Shown piece by piece: positions 1-6,341 of a stretch of 8,992 nt of DNA. The notes beneath the pieces were generated by a model. That model was not told where the DNA came from. It saw only the letters and a program-made list of their open reading frames with translations, and searched no databases. Numbering within the stretch: the first letter of the stretch is position 1; the number at the start of each line of letters is the position of its first letter. Origin of the DNA: Pseudomonadota bacterium. Lineage in GTDB: Bacteria > Pseudomonadota > Alphaproteobacteria > Azospirillales > Azospirillaceae. Made by a program: the position numbers and the translations under genes. The stretch is from contig JAEYPE010000025.1 in assembly GCA_023411035.1 (NCBI GenBank), positions 1 to 8,992 of the forward strand. Reading direction: 5' to 3'.

Positions 1-1185
1 CGCCGATTGCTTGAACAGGCCATTGAGGCGGAGGTGGAAAGCTTCTTGGCCTCCTTCAAAGACCTCAAGCTGCCGGACGGCCGCGACCGGATTGTTCGAC
101 ATGGCCACGGCCCGGAACGCGCGATCCAGACCGGCATCGGGCCGGTGGAAGTCCGGCGGGCCAAGGTGCGCGACCGCGGGGCCGATGATGACGGCGAGCG
201 GATCCGTTTCACCTCGGCGATTCTGCCGCGCTGGGCCCGGCGCACCAAAAGCTTGGGCGCGCTGCTTCCCATCCTCTACCTGCGCGGCGTCTCCACCGGC
301 GACTTCCAGGAGGCGCTGAGCGCTTTGCTTGGCAAGGAGGCGCCGAACCTGTCGCCGTCGGTGATCGGGCGGCTGAAGGACGAGTGGGCGGCCGATTATG
401 CACGCTGGCAAAAGCGCGACCTGTCGGCCCGACGGTACGTCTACGTCTGGGCCGACGGCGTCTACCTGCAAGCCCGCCTGGAACCGGTCGCCGAATGCAT
501 GCTGGTGATCGTCGGCGCCACCCCGGAGGGCCGCAAAGAACTGATCGGTTTCCAGGTCGGCGTGCGCGAGAGCGCCCAGAGCTGGCGCGAGTTGCTGATC
601 GACATCCAAGCGCGCGGGCTGACCATGGCTCCAGAACTCGCCGTCGCCGACGGGGCACTCGGCTTCTGGAAGGCGCTGGAGGAGATTTTCCCGGCCACCC
701 GGCATCAGCGGTGCTGGCAACACAAGACGGTCAATGTCCTTAACAAGGTGGCCAAGTCCGTCCAGCCCGCGATGAAGCAGGACCTGCGCGAGATCTGGAT
801 GGCGCCGGATCGCGCCTCGGCCGAAGCCGCCATGGGGACGTTCGAAAAGAAGTACGCGGCCAAATACGCCAAGGCGGTCGAGTGCCTGACCAAGGACCGC
901 GAGGCGCTGTTGGCCTTCTACGACTTCCCCGCCGAGCACTGGGATCACGTGCGGACGACGAATCCCATCGAAAGCGTATTCGCCACCGTCCGCCACCGAA
1001 CCGTCCGCACCAAGGGCGCGCTCTCGCAAGAAACCGCCAAGCTGATGGTTTTCAAACTGATCACCGCCGCTTCGAAGACTTGGCGCCGTTTGCAGGGCGA
1101 AAACCAGTTGCCCAAGGTCATCCAGGGTGTCACATTCCGCAACGGCATCGAGGTCACCGAGCCCGCGTCACAGAACGCCGCCTGA
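1..1185 (+). CDS. IS256-family transposase (5' end outside window)
   Basis: This gene encodes a DDE transposase that cuts and joins the ends of its own insertion sequence through a copy-out, paste-in route. The frame is open to the first base of the window, so the true start lies upstream; 394 residues are visible, close to the usual 400 or so. Counting the codon at position 7 as residue 1, the acidic triad is D150 (in VWADG), D215 (in AVADGALGFW) and E323 (in TTNPIES). The spacing matches the IS256 family, and the family's C/H motif is seen as CWQH at 236-239. The C-terminus is complete, with the stop at 1183-1185. No frameshift is visible, so the enzyme could be active if its N-terminus is intact. 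The element has inserted beside, and probably within, a serine recombinase gene lying immediately downstream. Family assignment is secure; the particular IS name is not known. Confidence 0.95.
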   Translation, partial: RRLLEQAIEAEVESFLASFKDLKLPDGRDRIVRHGHGPERAIQTGIGPVEVRRAKVRDRGADDDGERIRFTSAILPRWARRTKSLGALLPILYLRGVSTGDFQEALSALLGKEAPNLSPSVIGRLKDEWAADYARWQKRDLSARRYVYVWADGVYLQARLEPVAECMLVIVGATPEGRKELIGFQVGVRESAQSWRELLIDIQARGLTMAPELAVADGALGFWKALEEIFPATRHQRCWQHKTVNVLNKVAKSVQPAMKQDLREIWMAPDRASAEAAMGTFEKKYAAKYAKAVECLTKDREALLAFYDFPAEHWDHVRTTNPIESVFATVRHRTVRTKGALSQETAKLMVFKLITAASKTWRRLQGENQLPKVIQGVTFRNGIEVTEPASQNAA

Positions 1186-1220
1186 TCCGCCCGTCACCCA
1201 TTTTCCCTCATAGCTCTCGG
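1186..1220 (+). repeat. Probable right terminal inverted repeat of the IS256-family element
   Basis: Between the transposase stop and the point where recombinase-like coding sequence resumes (about 1215-1221) there are only some 30 bases. IS256-family elements end a few tens of bases after the transposase gene in an inverted repeat of roughly 20-30 bp, and insertion duplicates 8-9 bp of target. Read on the minus strand, the block gives GCTATGAGGGAAAATGGGTG, which I take as the outer part of the repeat. The left copy is outside the window, so the exact end and the target duplication cannot be confirmed. Confidence 0.5.
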
Positions 1221-2190
1221 CGGTATCCGCGTTGACCGGGCGGTCGTGGCCCAAATGCTGGAGGCCGTCTCTCCCCGTGCGGTGGAGGCGGCGCTGCTTG
1301 CCGCCGACCAGGCGGCCGCGGTGGGAATGGAAGAGCGAGCGGCATTGGAGCGCGAACTGGAGGCGGCCCGCTACGACGCCTCGCTGGCCGCTCGCCGGTA
1401 TGACCTCGTGGAGCCGGAAAAGCGCCATGTCGTTAGAGAGCTGGAAGCGCGGTGGAACACGGCTCTGGAACGGGTGGCGCAGATCGAACGCCGGATCGCT
1501 GAGACTGAGGCGCGCACCGCGGCGCGCCCAAGGGTGGACAGGGCGGCTCTTCTGGAATTGGCTCATGATCTGTCGGCCGCCTGGAATGCACCGACAGCGG
1601 ATGCACGAACCCGGCAGCGTCTGACCCGGCTGCTCGTGGAGGAGGTGGTGATCGACCTCGACGACGCGGCGCACGAGGCCGTCATTCTGATCCATTGGGT
1701 TGGGGGGCGGCATACCGAACTGCGCGTGCCACGGGCCAGAACCGGCCGTCGGCAGGAGTGCGGCAATCCAGGAGCGGTGGAGGTGGTCAAAAAGCTTGGC
1801 GGCCATTGGCCGGACCGCGAAATCTCGATGACGCTGAACCGCATAAAGTGCCGGACCGAAACCGGAGAGACCTGGACGGCAATGGCGGTTCGGCTGTTGC
1901 GGGAGCGATTGTCCATTCCCGACTTCGACCCGACCGTGCCCCGTCCCGAGACGATGACGGCCGACAAGGCAGCGAAGCGGCTCGGTCTCTCCATCCCATC
2001 CGTGCTCCGCCTTATCCAACGCGGGATCCTGCCGGCAACGCAGCTTGTCCCCTCAGCCCCTTGGCACATCCCAGTCGCCGCCCTGGACACGGATGCCGTA
2101 CGAACGGGCGTGAACGAGATAAAGGCGCGGCGCCCGAAAAACCTCATTGATTATCATAGAGATGAGATGATGCGGTTGCCGGGACTCTGA
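1213..2190 (+). pseudogene. Large serine recombinase, C-terminal fragment
   Basis: The frame encodes the C-terminal part of a large serine site-specific recombinase, a family that cuts and rejoins DNA at att-like sites. The N-terminal resolvase domain with its catalytic serine, and the zinc-ribbon region, are absent. Reading upstream of the GTG at 1246, the frame stays meaningful (GGIRVDRAVVAQMLEAV) back to about 1215 and then enters the end of the IS256 element, which shows truncation by insertion. Counting from 1246, residues 22-92 form a long charged coiled coil. Residues 180-225 match the recombinase C-terminal helix-turn-helix pattern (LGGHWPDREISMTLNR, then W and an RLLRE helix). Residues 237-280 (TADKAAKRLGLSIPSVLRLI and on) look like an excisionase/MerR-type winged helix. 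The stop at 2188-2190 seems natural, because a good ribosome binding site for another gene follows at once. Without a catalytic domain the fragment should be inactive. Confidence 0.8.
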
Positions 2191-2232
2191 AAGGAGGGAT
2201 GCACTATGTCACGCGCTTCGGCGATCTGGTGA
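2191..2232 (+). pseudogene. Ribosome binding site and first codons of a lost gene, fused to IS66 sequence
   Basis: Directly after the recombinase stop lies AAGGAGGG (2191-2198), then ATG at 2206-2208, seven bases on. That reading frame gives only M-S-R-A-S-A-I-W before a stop at 2230-2232, because sequence related to IS66 tnpB begins somewhere near 2209-2220. I read this as the translation start of a gene that was coupled to the recombinase and was then cut off when the IS66 element (or a deletion at its edge) arrived. Another ATG at 2199 lies in the tnpB frame and is probably fortuitous. What the lost gene encoded cannot be told. Confidence 0.45.
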
Positions 2233-2417
2233 AGATCATCTGGCATGACGGCCAGGGCAGTTGCCTGTTCATGAAGAGGCTGGAGCGGGGCCGGTTCATC
2301 TGGCCCACGCCGGCGGACGGCGCGGTGTCGATCCCGGTGGGGCAGATGGGCTATCTGCTTGAAGGCATCGACTGGCGCAACCCGCAGAAGACCTGGCGCC
2401 CCGAGGCCGCGGGGTGA
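2212..2417 (+). pseudogene. tnpB: IS66 accessory protein TnpB, C-terminal fragment
   Basis: This fragment is the C-terminal two thirds of the IS66 Orf2/TnpB accessory protein, a small protein of about 115 residues needed for IS66 transposition. The visible stretch starts at RFGDLVKIIWHDGQG and carries the family's signature KRLERGRFIWP, then the GYLLEGIDWRNP segment, ending with a normal stop at 2415-2417. The N-terminal third, with the usual MRRG...L.VQ region, is missing, as are the upstream tnpA gene and the IS left end. The open frame extends to an ATG at 2199, but those first residues belong to the preceding DNA. The tnpC gene follows after 79 bases, the normal IS66 order. Confidence 0.85.
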
Positions 2418-2496
2418 CTGCGACACGGTGAATCGACGGACCGGTTCGGGGGAGATTGCGGCGGCTCGACGGCGCGATCCCGGGTAAACTGGCGCC

Positions 2497-4118
2497 ATGA
2501 CCGCCGCTCCGCCCCCTGCCGCCTTGGCCGACGACATCGCCAGCCTGCGCGCCGCCTTGGCGCAGGCCGAGGCGCGGGCGGACGCCGCGGAAGCCGACGC
2601 GGCGCGGGCCAGGGCGATGGCGTCCAACACCGAGGCGCTGATCGCCAGCCTGAAGCTGGAAATCGAGAAGCTCCGGCGCGAGCTTTATGGCACACGCTCC
2701 GAGCGCAAGGCGCGCCTGCTGGACCAGTTGGAGTTCCAGCTCGAGGAACTGGAAGCGACGGCCAGCGAGGACGAGTTGGCGGCCGAACAGGCCGCTGCCC
2801 GCATCACCGCGGTGGCGGCCTTCACCCGCAAACGGCCATCGCGCCAGCCCTTTCCCGACCACCTGCCGCGCGAGCGCGTCGTTGTGCCGACTCCGGCGAG
2901 CTGCCCGTGCTGCGGCTCGGACAAGCTGTGCAAGCTGGGCGAGACGATCACCGAGACGCTGGAGGTGATCCCGCGCCAGTGGAAGGTGATCCAGATGGTG
3001 CGCGAGCGGTTCTCCTGCCGGGCCTGCGGGACGATCAGCCAGCCGCCGGCGCCGTTCCACACCACTCCGCGGGGCTGGGCCAGCCCCAACCTGCTGGCCA
3101 CCCTCCTGTTCGAAAAGTTCGGCCAGCATCAGCCGCTGAACCGGCAGGCCGAGCGCTACGCGCGGGAAGGCGTGCCGCTCAGCCTGTCCACCCTGGCCGA
3201 CCAGGTGGGTACCGCCGCCGCGGTGCTGAAGCCGCTGCACGACCTGATCGCGGCGCATGTGATGGCGGCCGGGCGGCTGCATGGCGACGACACGCCGGTG
3301 CCCGTGCTGGCCAAGGGCAAGACCGACACCGGGCGGCTGTGGGTGTATGTGCGCGATGACCGGCCGTTTGCCGGCCAAGCCCCACCGGCAGCGCTGTTCC
3401 ACTATTCGCGCGACCGCAAGGGTGAGCATCCCGAACGGCACCTGGCCGGCTTCACGGGCTGGCTGCAGGCCGATGCGTTCGCCGGCTACAACCGGCTGTA
3501 CGAACCCGGCCGCCGGCCGGGGCCGATCAGCGAGGTGCTGTGCTGGGCACACGCCCGGCGCGGCTTCTTCAAGTTGGCCGACATCGCCATGAACACCAGA
3601 CGCGGCAAGGACGCCCCGCCGATCTCACCGCTGGCGCTGGAGGCCGTGAGGCGCATCGACGCCCTCTTCGATCTTGAGCGCGCCCTGAACGGCAAGCCGG
3701 CGGCCGAGCGGCTGGCGGCACGCCAGGAGCACGGCGTCACCCTGGTAGCCGCGCTGGAGGGCTGGATGCGGACGGAGCGGGCCCGGCTCTCCCGCCATGC
3801 CCCCGTGGCAAGGCGATGGACTACATGCTGACCCGCTGGGACGGCTTCACCCGCTTCCTCGGCGACAGCCGGCTGTGCCTGACGAACAACGCCGCCGAAC
3901 GCAGCCTGCGCGGGATCGCCCTCGGGAGGAAAGCGTGGCTGTTCTGCGGCTCCGATCGCGGCGGCCAGCGGGCGGCGATCATGTATGGCCTGATCACCAC
4001 CGCCAAGTTGAACGACGTTGATCCGCAGGCGTGGCTTGCCGATGGGCTGGCCCGCATCGCCGACCTGCCGCAGAACCGCCTGCCCGAACTGCTGCCCTGG
4101 AACTGGAAGGCAGCCTGA
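2497..4118 (+). pseudogene. tnpC: IS66-family transposase TnpC with a one-base frameshift
   Basis: TnpC is the DDE transposase of IS66 elements. From ATG 2497, residues 10-105 form the leucine-zipper coiled coil (including EIEKLRRELYGTRSERK). A zinc finger follows with C136, C138/C139 and C174/C177, and then the catalytic core with D264 (HGDDTPVPVL) and D326 (LQADAFAGY). The frame goes wrong at about 3810-3812: GTGGCA AGGCG should read GTG GCA AAG GCG, so one A has been lost. The original frame stops at 3829-3831. The correct C-terminal part resumes in the next frame (MDYMLTRWDG from 3816) with the catalytic glutamate in NNAAERSLRG (about 3897-3899). It ends with the IS66 C-terminal domain (TAKLNDVDPQAWLADGLARI, LPELLPWNW) and stop at 4116-4118. 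Apart from the frameshift the protein is of normal length, about 540 residues. No slippery heptamer is present, so this is a disabled gene or a sequencing error rather than programmed frameshifting. Confidence 0.92.
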
Positions 4119-4142
4119 CCGCGGCACTCACCGGATGCGTAC

Positions 4143-4292
4143 GATGTTCGGGCGTGCCGGCTTCGATCTCCTCAACCGACGATTCATGCTTGCCGCGTGA
4201 TCACCAAAACTGGCCAAGAGCCGAACCGTGAGCGTAGTCGCAGTTAATCTGAGCATAAGCCCCGTCTCGTTCTCACCGATTTCGAGCAGGAT
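4143..4292. other. Intergenic spacer between the IS66 remnant and the cas2 relic
   Basis: This stretch lies between the putative IS66 right end and the cas2-like frame. No convincing protein is coded here: one frame is open from 4248 into the cas2 region (SEHKPRLVLTDFEQDLAMKA), but I do not recognise it. If the neighbouring cas2 relic came from a typical adaptation module, the 3' end of cas1 would be expected here. I see no cas1 motif. Confidence 0.4.
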
Positions 4293-4320
4293 TTGGCGAT
4301 GAAAGCGAGCACGGCCGCCG

Positions 4321-4650
4321 ATGATTGCAAGCGCCTACACCTATGGACGCTGGCTGCAGTTCTCGGTCTTCCAGTGCCGCCTGACCCCACGCCGCCGCGC
4401 CGCGCTGGGCGCCCGGTTGGACGGCATCATCAAGCCAAGCGAGGACCACGTGCTGATCATCGACCTCGGCCCGGCGGACGCCGTGGACCCCCGCGTGGAA
4501 AGCCTGGGCCGCCCCTTCGAAAACATCAAGCGCGAGGCGGTGGTGGTGGACGCTCGCGGCGTGTGTAAACTGTGGACCTGCCGGGTGCCGCGCGAGCGGT
4601 CCGGCACACGCGGAATCCCGGAACCCGCTCGCATGTCGTCGGACCGTTGA
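4321..4650 (+). pseudogene. cas2: CRISPR-associated Cas2-like protein, N-terminally truncated relic
   Basis: The frame from ATG 4321 encodes 109 residues whose residues 8-75 match the ferredoxin-fold core of Cas2. Cas2 is the small dimeric protein that forms the Cas1-Cas2 spacer-integration complex. Seen are the YGRWLQFSVFQCRL strand (the GxxxQxSVFxCxL signature), the helix RRRAALGARLDGII, the PSEDHVLIIDLGPAD strand and the closing VESLGRPFENIKREAVVV segment. The N-terminal strand with the conserved aspartate (the YD motif) and the first helix are missing. A stop at 4300-4302 closes the frame upstream, and the neighbouring frame carries AADDCKR (about 4314-4334), which resembles the DDKR at the start of that helix. 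This suggests a small internal deletion with a frameshift. The last 34 residues (DARGVCKLW onward) look like read-through into non-coding DNA. No other cas gene or repeat array is in the window. The family call rests on recognised motifs, not on a search. Confidence 0.7.
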
Positions 4651-4960
4651 TTCCACAGGGATTTTGGACTGTGTGAAGAACGAAACGTAACCGCAATCGG
4701 CGGTTCGCGGGATCTTTGTTCGCGGACCGCTCAAACCCAAGCCGATTTTCGGCTATGAAACAGGAGAGTACAGGGCACCCTCCTTCCCGGACGGAAACGC
4801 CCGGGCCTCGTTGAAGCAAGACAGGGCACAAAAACCATCCTGCCATCCGGTAGCCCCTTCCCCGGACGGTAAAGCCGATTTTTTCGGACCAAGCGCCACA
4901 ACCAAAAAGCTCACTCGCTGAAACCGATCACCGATAGGTCCTCATCCCGTCCCCGATTCG
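4651..4960. other. Non-coding region with short direct repeats and small hairpins left of the iterons
   Basis: No convincing gene lies here. Three short blocks each occur twice in the same orientation: AAGCCGATTTT (4739-4749 and 4872-4882), ACAGGGCAC (4770-4778 and 4821-4829), and CCTTCCCGGACGG (4782-4794) with its near copy CCTTCCCCGGACGG (4856-4869). Two related hairpins, GCCGA/TCGGC at 4741-4753 and CCGA/TCGG at 4875-4887, sit on the first block. The segment CCCGGACGGTAAAGCCG (4861-4877) weakly resembles the iterons that begin at 4963. It may be the outer flank of the origin or a degraded leader or array; it does not have regular CRISPR spacing. Confidence 0.5.
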
Positions 4961-4962
4961 GC

Positions 4963-5159
4963 TGCCGTGGGGACAAGCGGCTGCAAAATGCGGTGCCGAG
5001 TCGGCAACGTTTTCCCGTGGGGATAAGCGACCACGCCAAATATCCCGTGGGGAATAGCGGCCAAAGCCTCAATACGCCAACTCTTTCCCCTGGGGACAAG
5101 CGACCGTGCCGTGGGGTGAAGCGGCGCGACTCGCGCTTTTCCCGTGGGGGAAAGCGGCG
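4963..5159 (+). repeat. Six direct iterons of the plasmid origin
   Basis: Six copies of a sequence close to CCCGTGGGGATAAGCGACC lie in the same orientation at 4963-4981, 5014-5032, 5044-5062, 5087-5105, 5107-5125 and 5141-5159. GGGG and AGCG are the most constant parts, and two copies are preceded by TTTT. Repeats of this size beside a rep gene are the binding sites of the initiator in iteron-controlled plasmids, where bound initiator melts the origin and, through pairing of origins, limits copy number. Start-to-start spacings are 51, 30, 43, 20 and 34 bases, so the array is irregular. The A+T-richer block at 5160-5197 follows at once. Confidence 0.88.
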
Positions 5160-5198
5160 AATCTACTAGTTAAGAATCCAACTACCAACAAATAGCTT

Positions 5199-5214
5199 GG
5201 TCGCTTATCCCCAC
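5199..5214 (-). promoter_or_regulatory. Inverted iteron directly upstream of rep, likely autoregulatory operator
   Basis: Read on the minus strand this site is GTGGGGATAAGCGACC, identical to the last 16 bases of the iteron consensus but opposite in orientation to the six direct copies. It ends one base before the earliest possible rep start (TTG 5216). In iteron plasmids an inverted iteron at the rep promoter is usually where initiator represses its own gene. A TTGACT immediately after it (5216-5221) resembles a -35 box but has no convincing -10 partner. Confidence 0.65.
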
Positions 5215-5242
5215 ATTGACTCCCCGGCCGACGTTCCACACC

Positions 5243-6190
5243 ATGCCGCTAGATGTTGATGGGGTGGACATGGGCGACATACACGAACTGGTCATCAAGC
5301 ATGGGCGCGAAACCGCCCGGGCCATGGTGCGTCCGGAAGATCGTCCGCTGGTCGACATCGCTGCTGAGATCCTGGCGGACGAGCGACAGAACCTCGGCAT
5401 AACGTATTCAGGCTTTTGCCTGACCAGCTTACCACACAAGAAGCTCGCCGACGATGCTCCGTGGGAAAAGCGGGGGCATCAGGTCACGCTGCTCGTCGAG
5501 CCGGGCCGGCTAAAAGTCAACGGCAAAACGAAGCTATTCGGCGTGCCCTACGGGGCCCGGGCTCGCATGATCCTGATCTATCTCCAAACCCAGGCGATTC
5601 GCACCGGTCGGCGTGAAGTGGAATTGGGCCGGTCCATGCGCGACTGGCTCACCCGCATGGGGATAAGCGTCGGCGGGGAAACATTCAAAGGCTTCCGCGA
5701 ACAATCCCTTCGCATTTCCGCCTGCAGCCTGAAGTTTTTTTGGGACGGGGCTGAAGCGGACGCCTTTGAAAAGGGTGGCATCGTCAAGCGGGGTCTGATT
5801 TTCCACGACTCCGCCAGCGACGAGCGCCAGGGCTCCCTGTGGGAAGACGTCGTCCAACTTGACGAAACGTTCTTCCAGGCGCTCCAGGATCATCCGGTGC
5901 CCCTCCTGGAGGAAGCCGTGCGACAGCTCAAGGACCGCAGCTTGAGCCTGGATCTGTACGTTTGGCTCGCCTACCGGCTTCACTCCCTACAAAAGCCACA
6001 GCCAATCACCTGGGCGTCCCTGTACGCCCAATTCGGCGCCGGCTATGACCAGATGAAGCACTTCAAGCCGCGGTTCGTGCAGGCCATGCAGTTCGCCCTG
6101 GCCGCCTACCCGGGAGCCAAGGTCGAAAACGCCGACGAGGGCATGGTTCTGCACCCGAGCCGCCCGCCGGTTGCCCGACTCACGGCGTGA
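5243..6190 (+). CDS. repA: Plasmid replication initiator, RepA_C type
   Basis: The gene encodes an initiator that would bind the flanking iterons and open the origin. The 315 residues match the plasmid RepA family with the C-terminal RepA_C domain. Recognisable segments are the N-terminal IHELVIKHGRETARAM, then GITYSGFCLTSLPHKKL, and the long conserved core GVPYGARARMILIYLQTQAIRTGRREVELGRSM-RDWLTRMGISVGG. The C-terminal winged-helix-like part includes SLDLYVWLAYRLHSL and GYDQMKHFKPRFVQAMQFAL. The start is uncertain: ATG 5243 is chosen, but no strong ribosome binding site precedes it. TTG 5216 gives nine more residues, and ATG 5270 (MGDIHELV) lies just after GGGGTGG. The position of the inverted iteron suggests self-repression. 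The stop is followed two bases later by a head-to-head iteron pair, and an exact 12-base iteron core lies inside the gene at 5658-5669. The direction, neighbouring par genes and iterons all support the role. Confidence 0.88.
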   Translation: MPLDVDGVDMGDIHELVIKHGRETARAMVRPEDRPLVDIAAEILADERQNLGITYSGFCLTSLPHKKLADDAPWEKRGHQVTLLVEPGRLKVNGKTKLFGVPYGARARMILIYLQTQAIRTGRREVELGRSMRDWLTRMGISVGGETFKGFREQSLRISACSLKFFWDGAEADAFEKGGIVKRGLIFHDSASDERQGSLWEDVVQLDETFFQALQDHPVPLLEEAVRQLKDRSLSLDLYVWLAYRLHSLQKPQPITWASLYAQFGAGYDQMKHFKPRFVQAMQFALAAYPGAKVENADEGMVLHPSRPPVARLTA

Positions 6191-6191
6191 T

Positions 6192-6229
6192 GGTGTGGGG
6201 ATAAGCGACCGGTCGCCTAACCCCACACC
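6192..6229. promoter_or_regulatory. Head-to-head iteron palindrome between rep and parA
   Basis: Two 19-base iteron copies meet tail to tail with no spacer: GGTGTGGGGATAAGCGACC (6192-6210) and, inverted, GGTCGCCTAACCCCACACC (6211-6229). The two arms pair at 17 of 19 positions. The site begins one base after the rep stop codon and lies upstream of parA. It could bind an initiator dimer as an operator for the par genes, and the transcript could fold into a very stable hairpin that ends rep transcription, although no run of T follows. Both roles are inferred. Confidence 0.7.
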
Positions 6230-6293
6230 TTGACGGCCCCCTCCCCTATCGCGCACCTTTTGCCCAAAGACGTCATCCAGCTCCATCTTAGGA

Positions 6294-6309
6294 GCGGCAG
6301 AGGTGCCGC
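6294..6309 (+). promoter_or_regulatory. Small hairpin in the presumed parA leader
   Basis: GCGGCA-GAGG-TGCCGC forms a perfect 6-bp stem with a four-base loop, 32 bases before the parA start codon. A second, weaker stem (GCCGG/CCGGC) follows at about 6307-6321. Their closeness to the ribosome binding site (AGGGG, 6332-6336) would allow an effect on translation, but in GC-rich DNA such stems also arise by chance. Confidence 0.3.
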
Positions 6310-6341
6310 CGGTCTGTCCGGCGAATCCGGCAGGGGTTGCA

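Larger units (their letters stand above)
2209..4142 (+). mobile_element. IS66-family insertion sequence, left-truncated
   Basis: This is the remnant of one IS66-family element, holding partial tnpB and frameshifted tnpC in the standard order. The left end, tnpA and the start of tnpB are gone. The probable right end is GGATGCGTAC at 4133-4142, 24 bases after the tnpC stop; on the minus strand it reads GTACGCATCC, close to the GTAAGC-type termini common in IS66 elements. The 8-bp target duplication cannot be checked because the left end is missing. The left boundary (2209-2220) is set only by where TnpB similarity begins. Confidence 0.7.
4963..5215. other. Probable replication origin (oriV)
   Basis: The origin is inferred from the six direct iterons, the A+T-richer segment at 5160-5197 (a candidate unwinding site in otherwise GC-rich DNA), and an inverted iteron next to the initiator gene. 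This arrangement is typical of iteron plasmids whose oriV lies just upstream of rep. I found no clear match to the consensus DnaA box, so a DnaA requirement cannot be judged. Confidence 0.7.

Noticed and set aside
1168..2019. 283-codon open frame antisense to the recombinase fragment
   Set aside because: The plus strand carries a recognisable recombinase C-terminus in the same place, and the antisense frame shows no domain.
2296..3552. 418-codon open frame antisense to tnpC
   Set aside because: It is a long shadow frame produced by the GC-rich codon use of tnpC on the opposite strand, which is clearly IS66 transposase.
3805..3831. Programmed frameshift making full-length IS66 TnpC
   Set aside because: No slippery heptamer or A-run is present at the junction, and IS66 tnpC is normally one uninterrupted frame.
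4594..4732. Ten-base inverted repeat GAGCGGTCCG / CGGACCGCTC as an element end
   Set aside because: The arms are short, over 100 bases apart, and not linked to any transposase or other boundary evidence.
4560..5160. CRISPR array following the cas2 relic
   Set aside because: The repeated units near 4740-4880 are short and unevenly spaced, and those at 4963-5159 are 19-base iterons with irregular gaps beside a rep gene. No repeat of 28-37 bases with uniform spacers is present.
5199..5215. DnaA box in the rep upstream region
   Set aside because: TTATCCCCA resembles TTATCCACA, but it is fully explained as part of the inverted iteron.
5216..5244. Promoter with TTGACT as -35 box for rep
   Set aside because: No -10-like hexamer lies 16-18 bases downstream (CACCAT at that place), and the start would fall at or after the likely rep start. 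The similar TTGACG at 6230-6235 also lacks a good -10.
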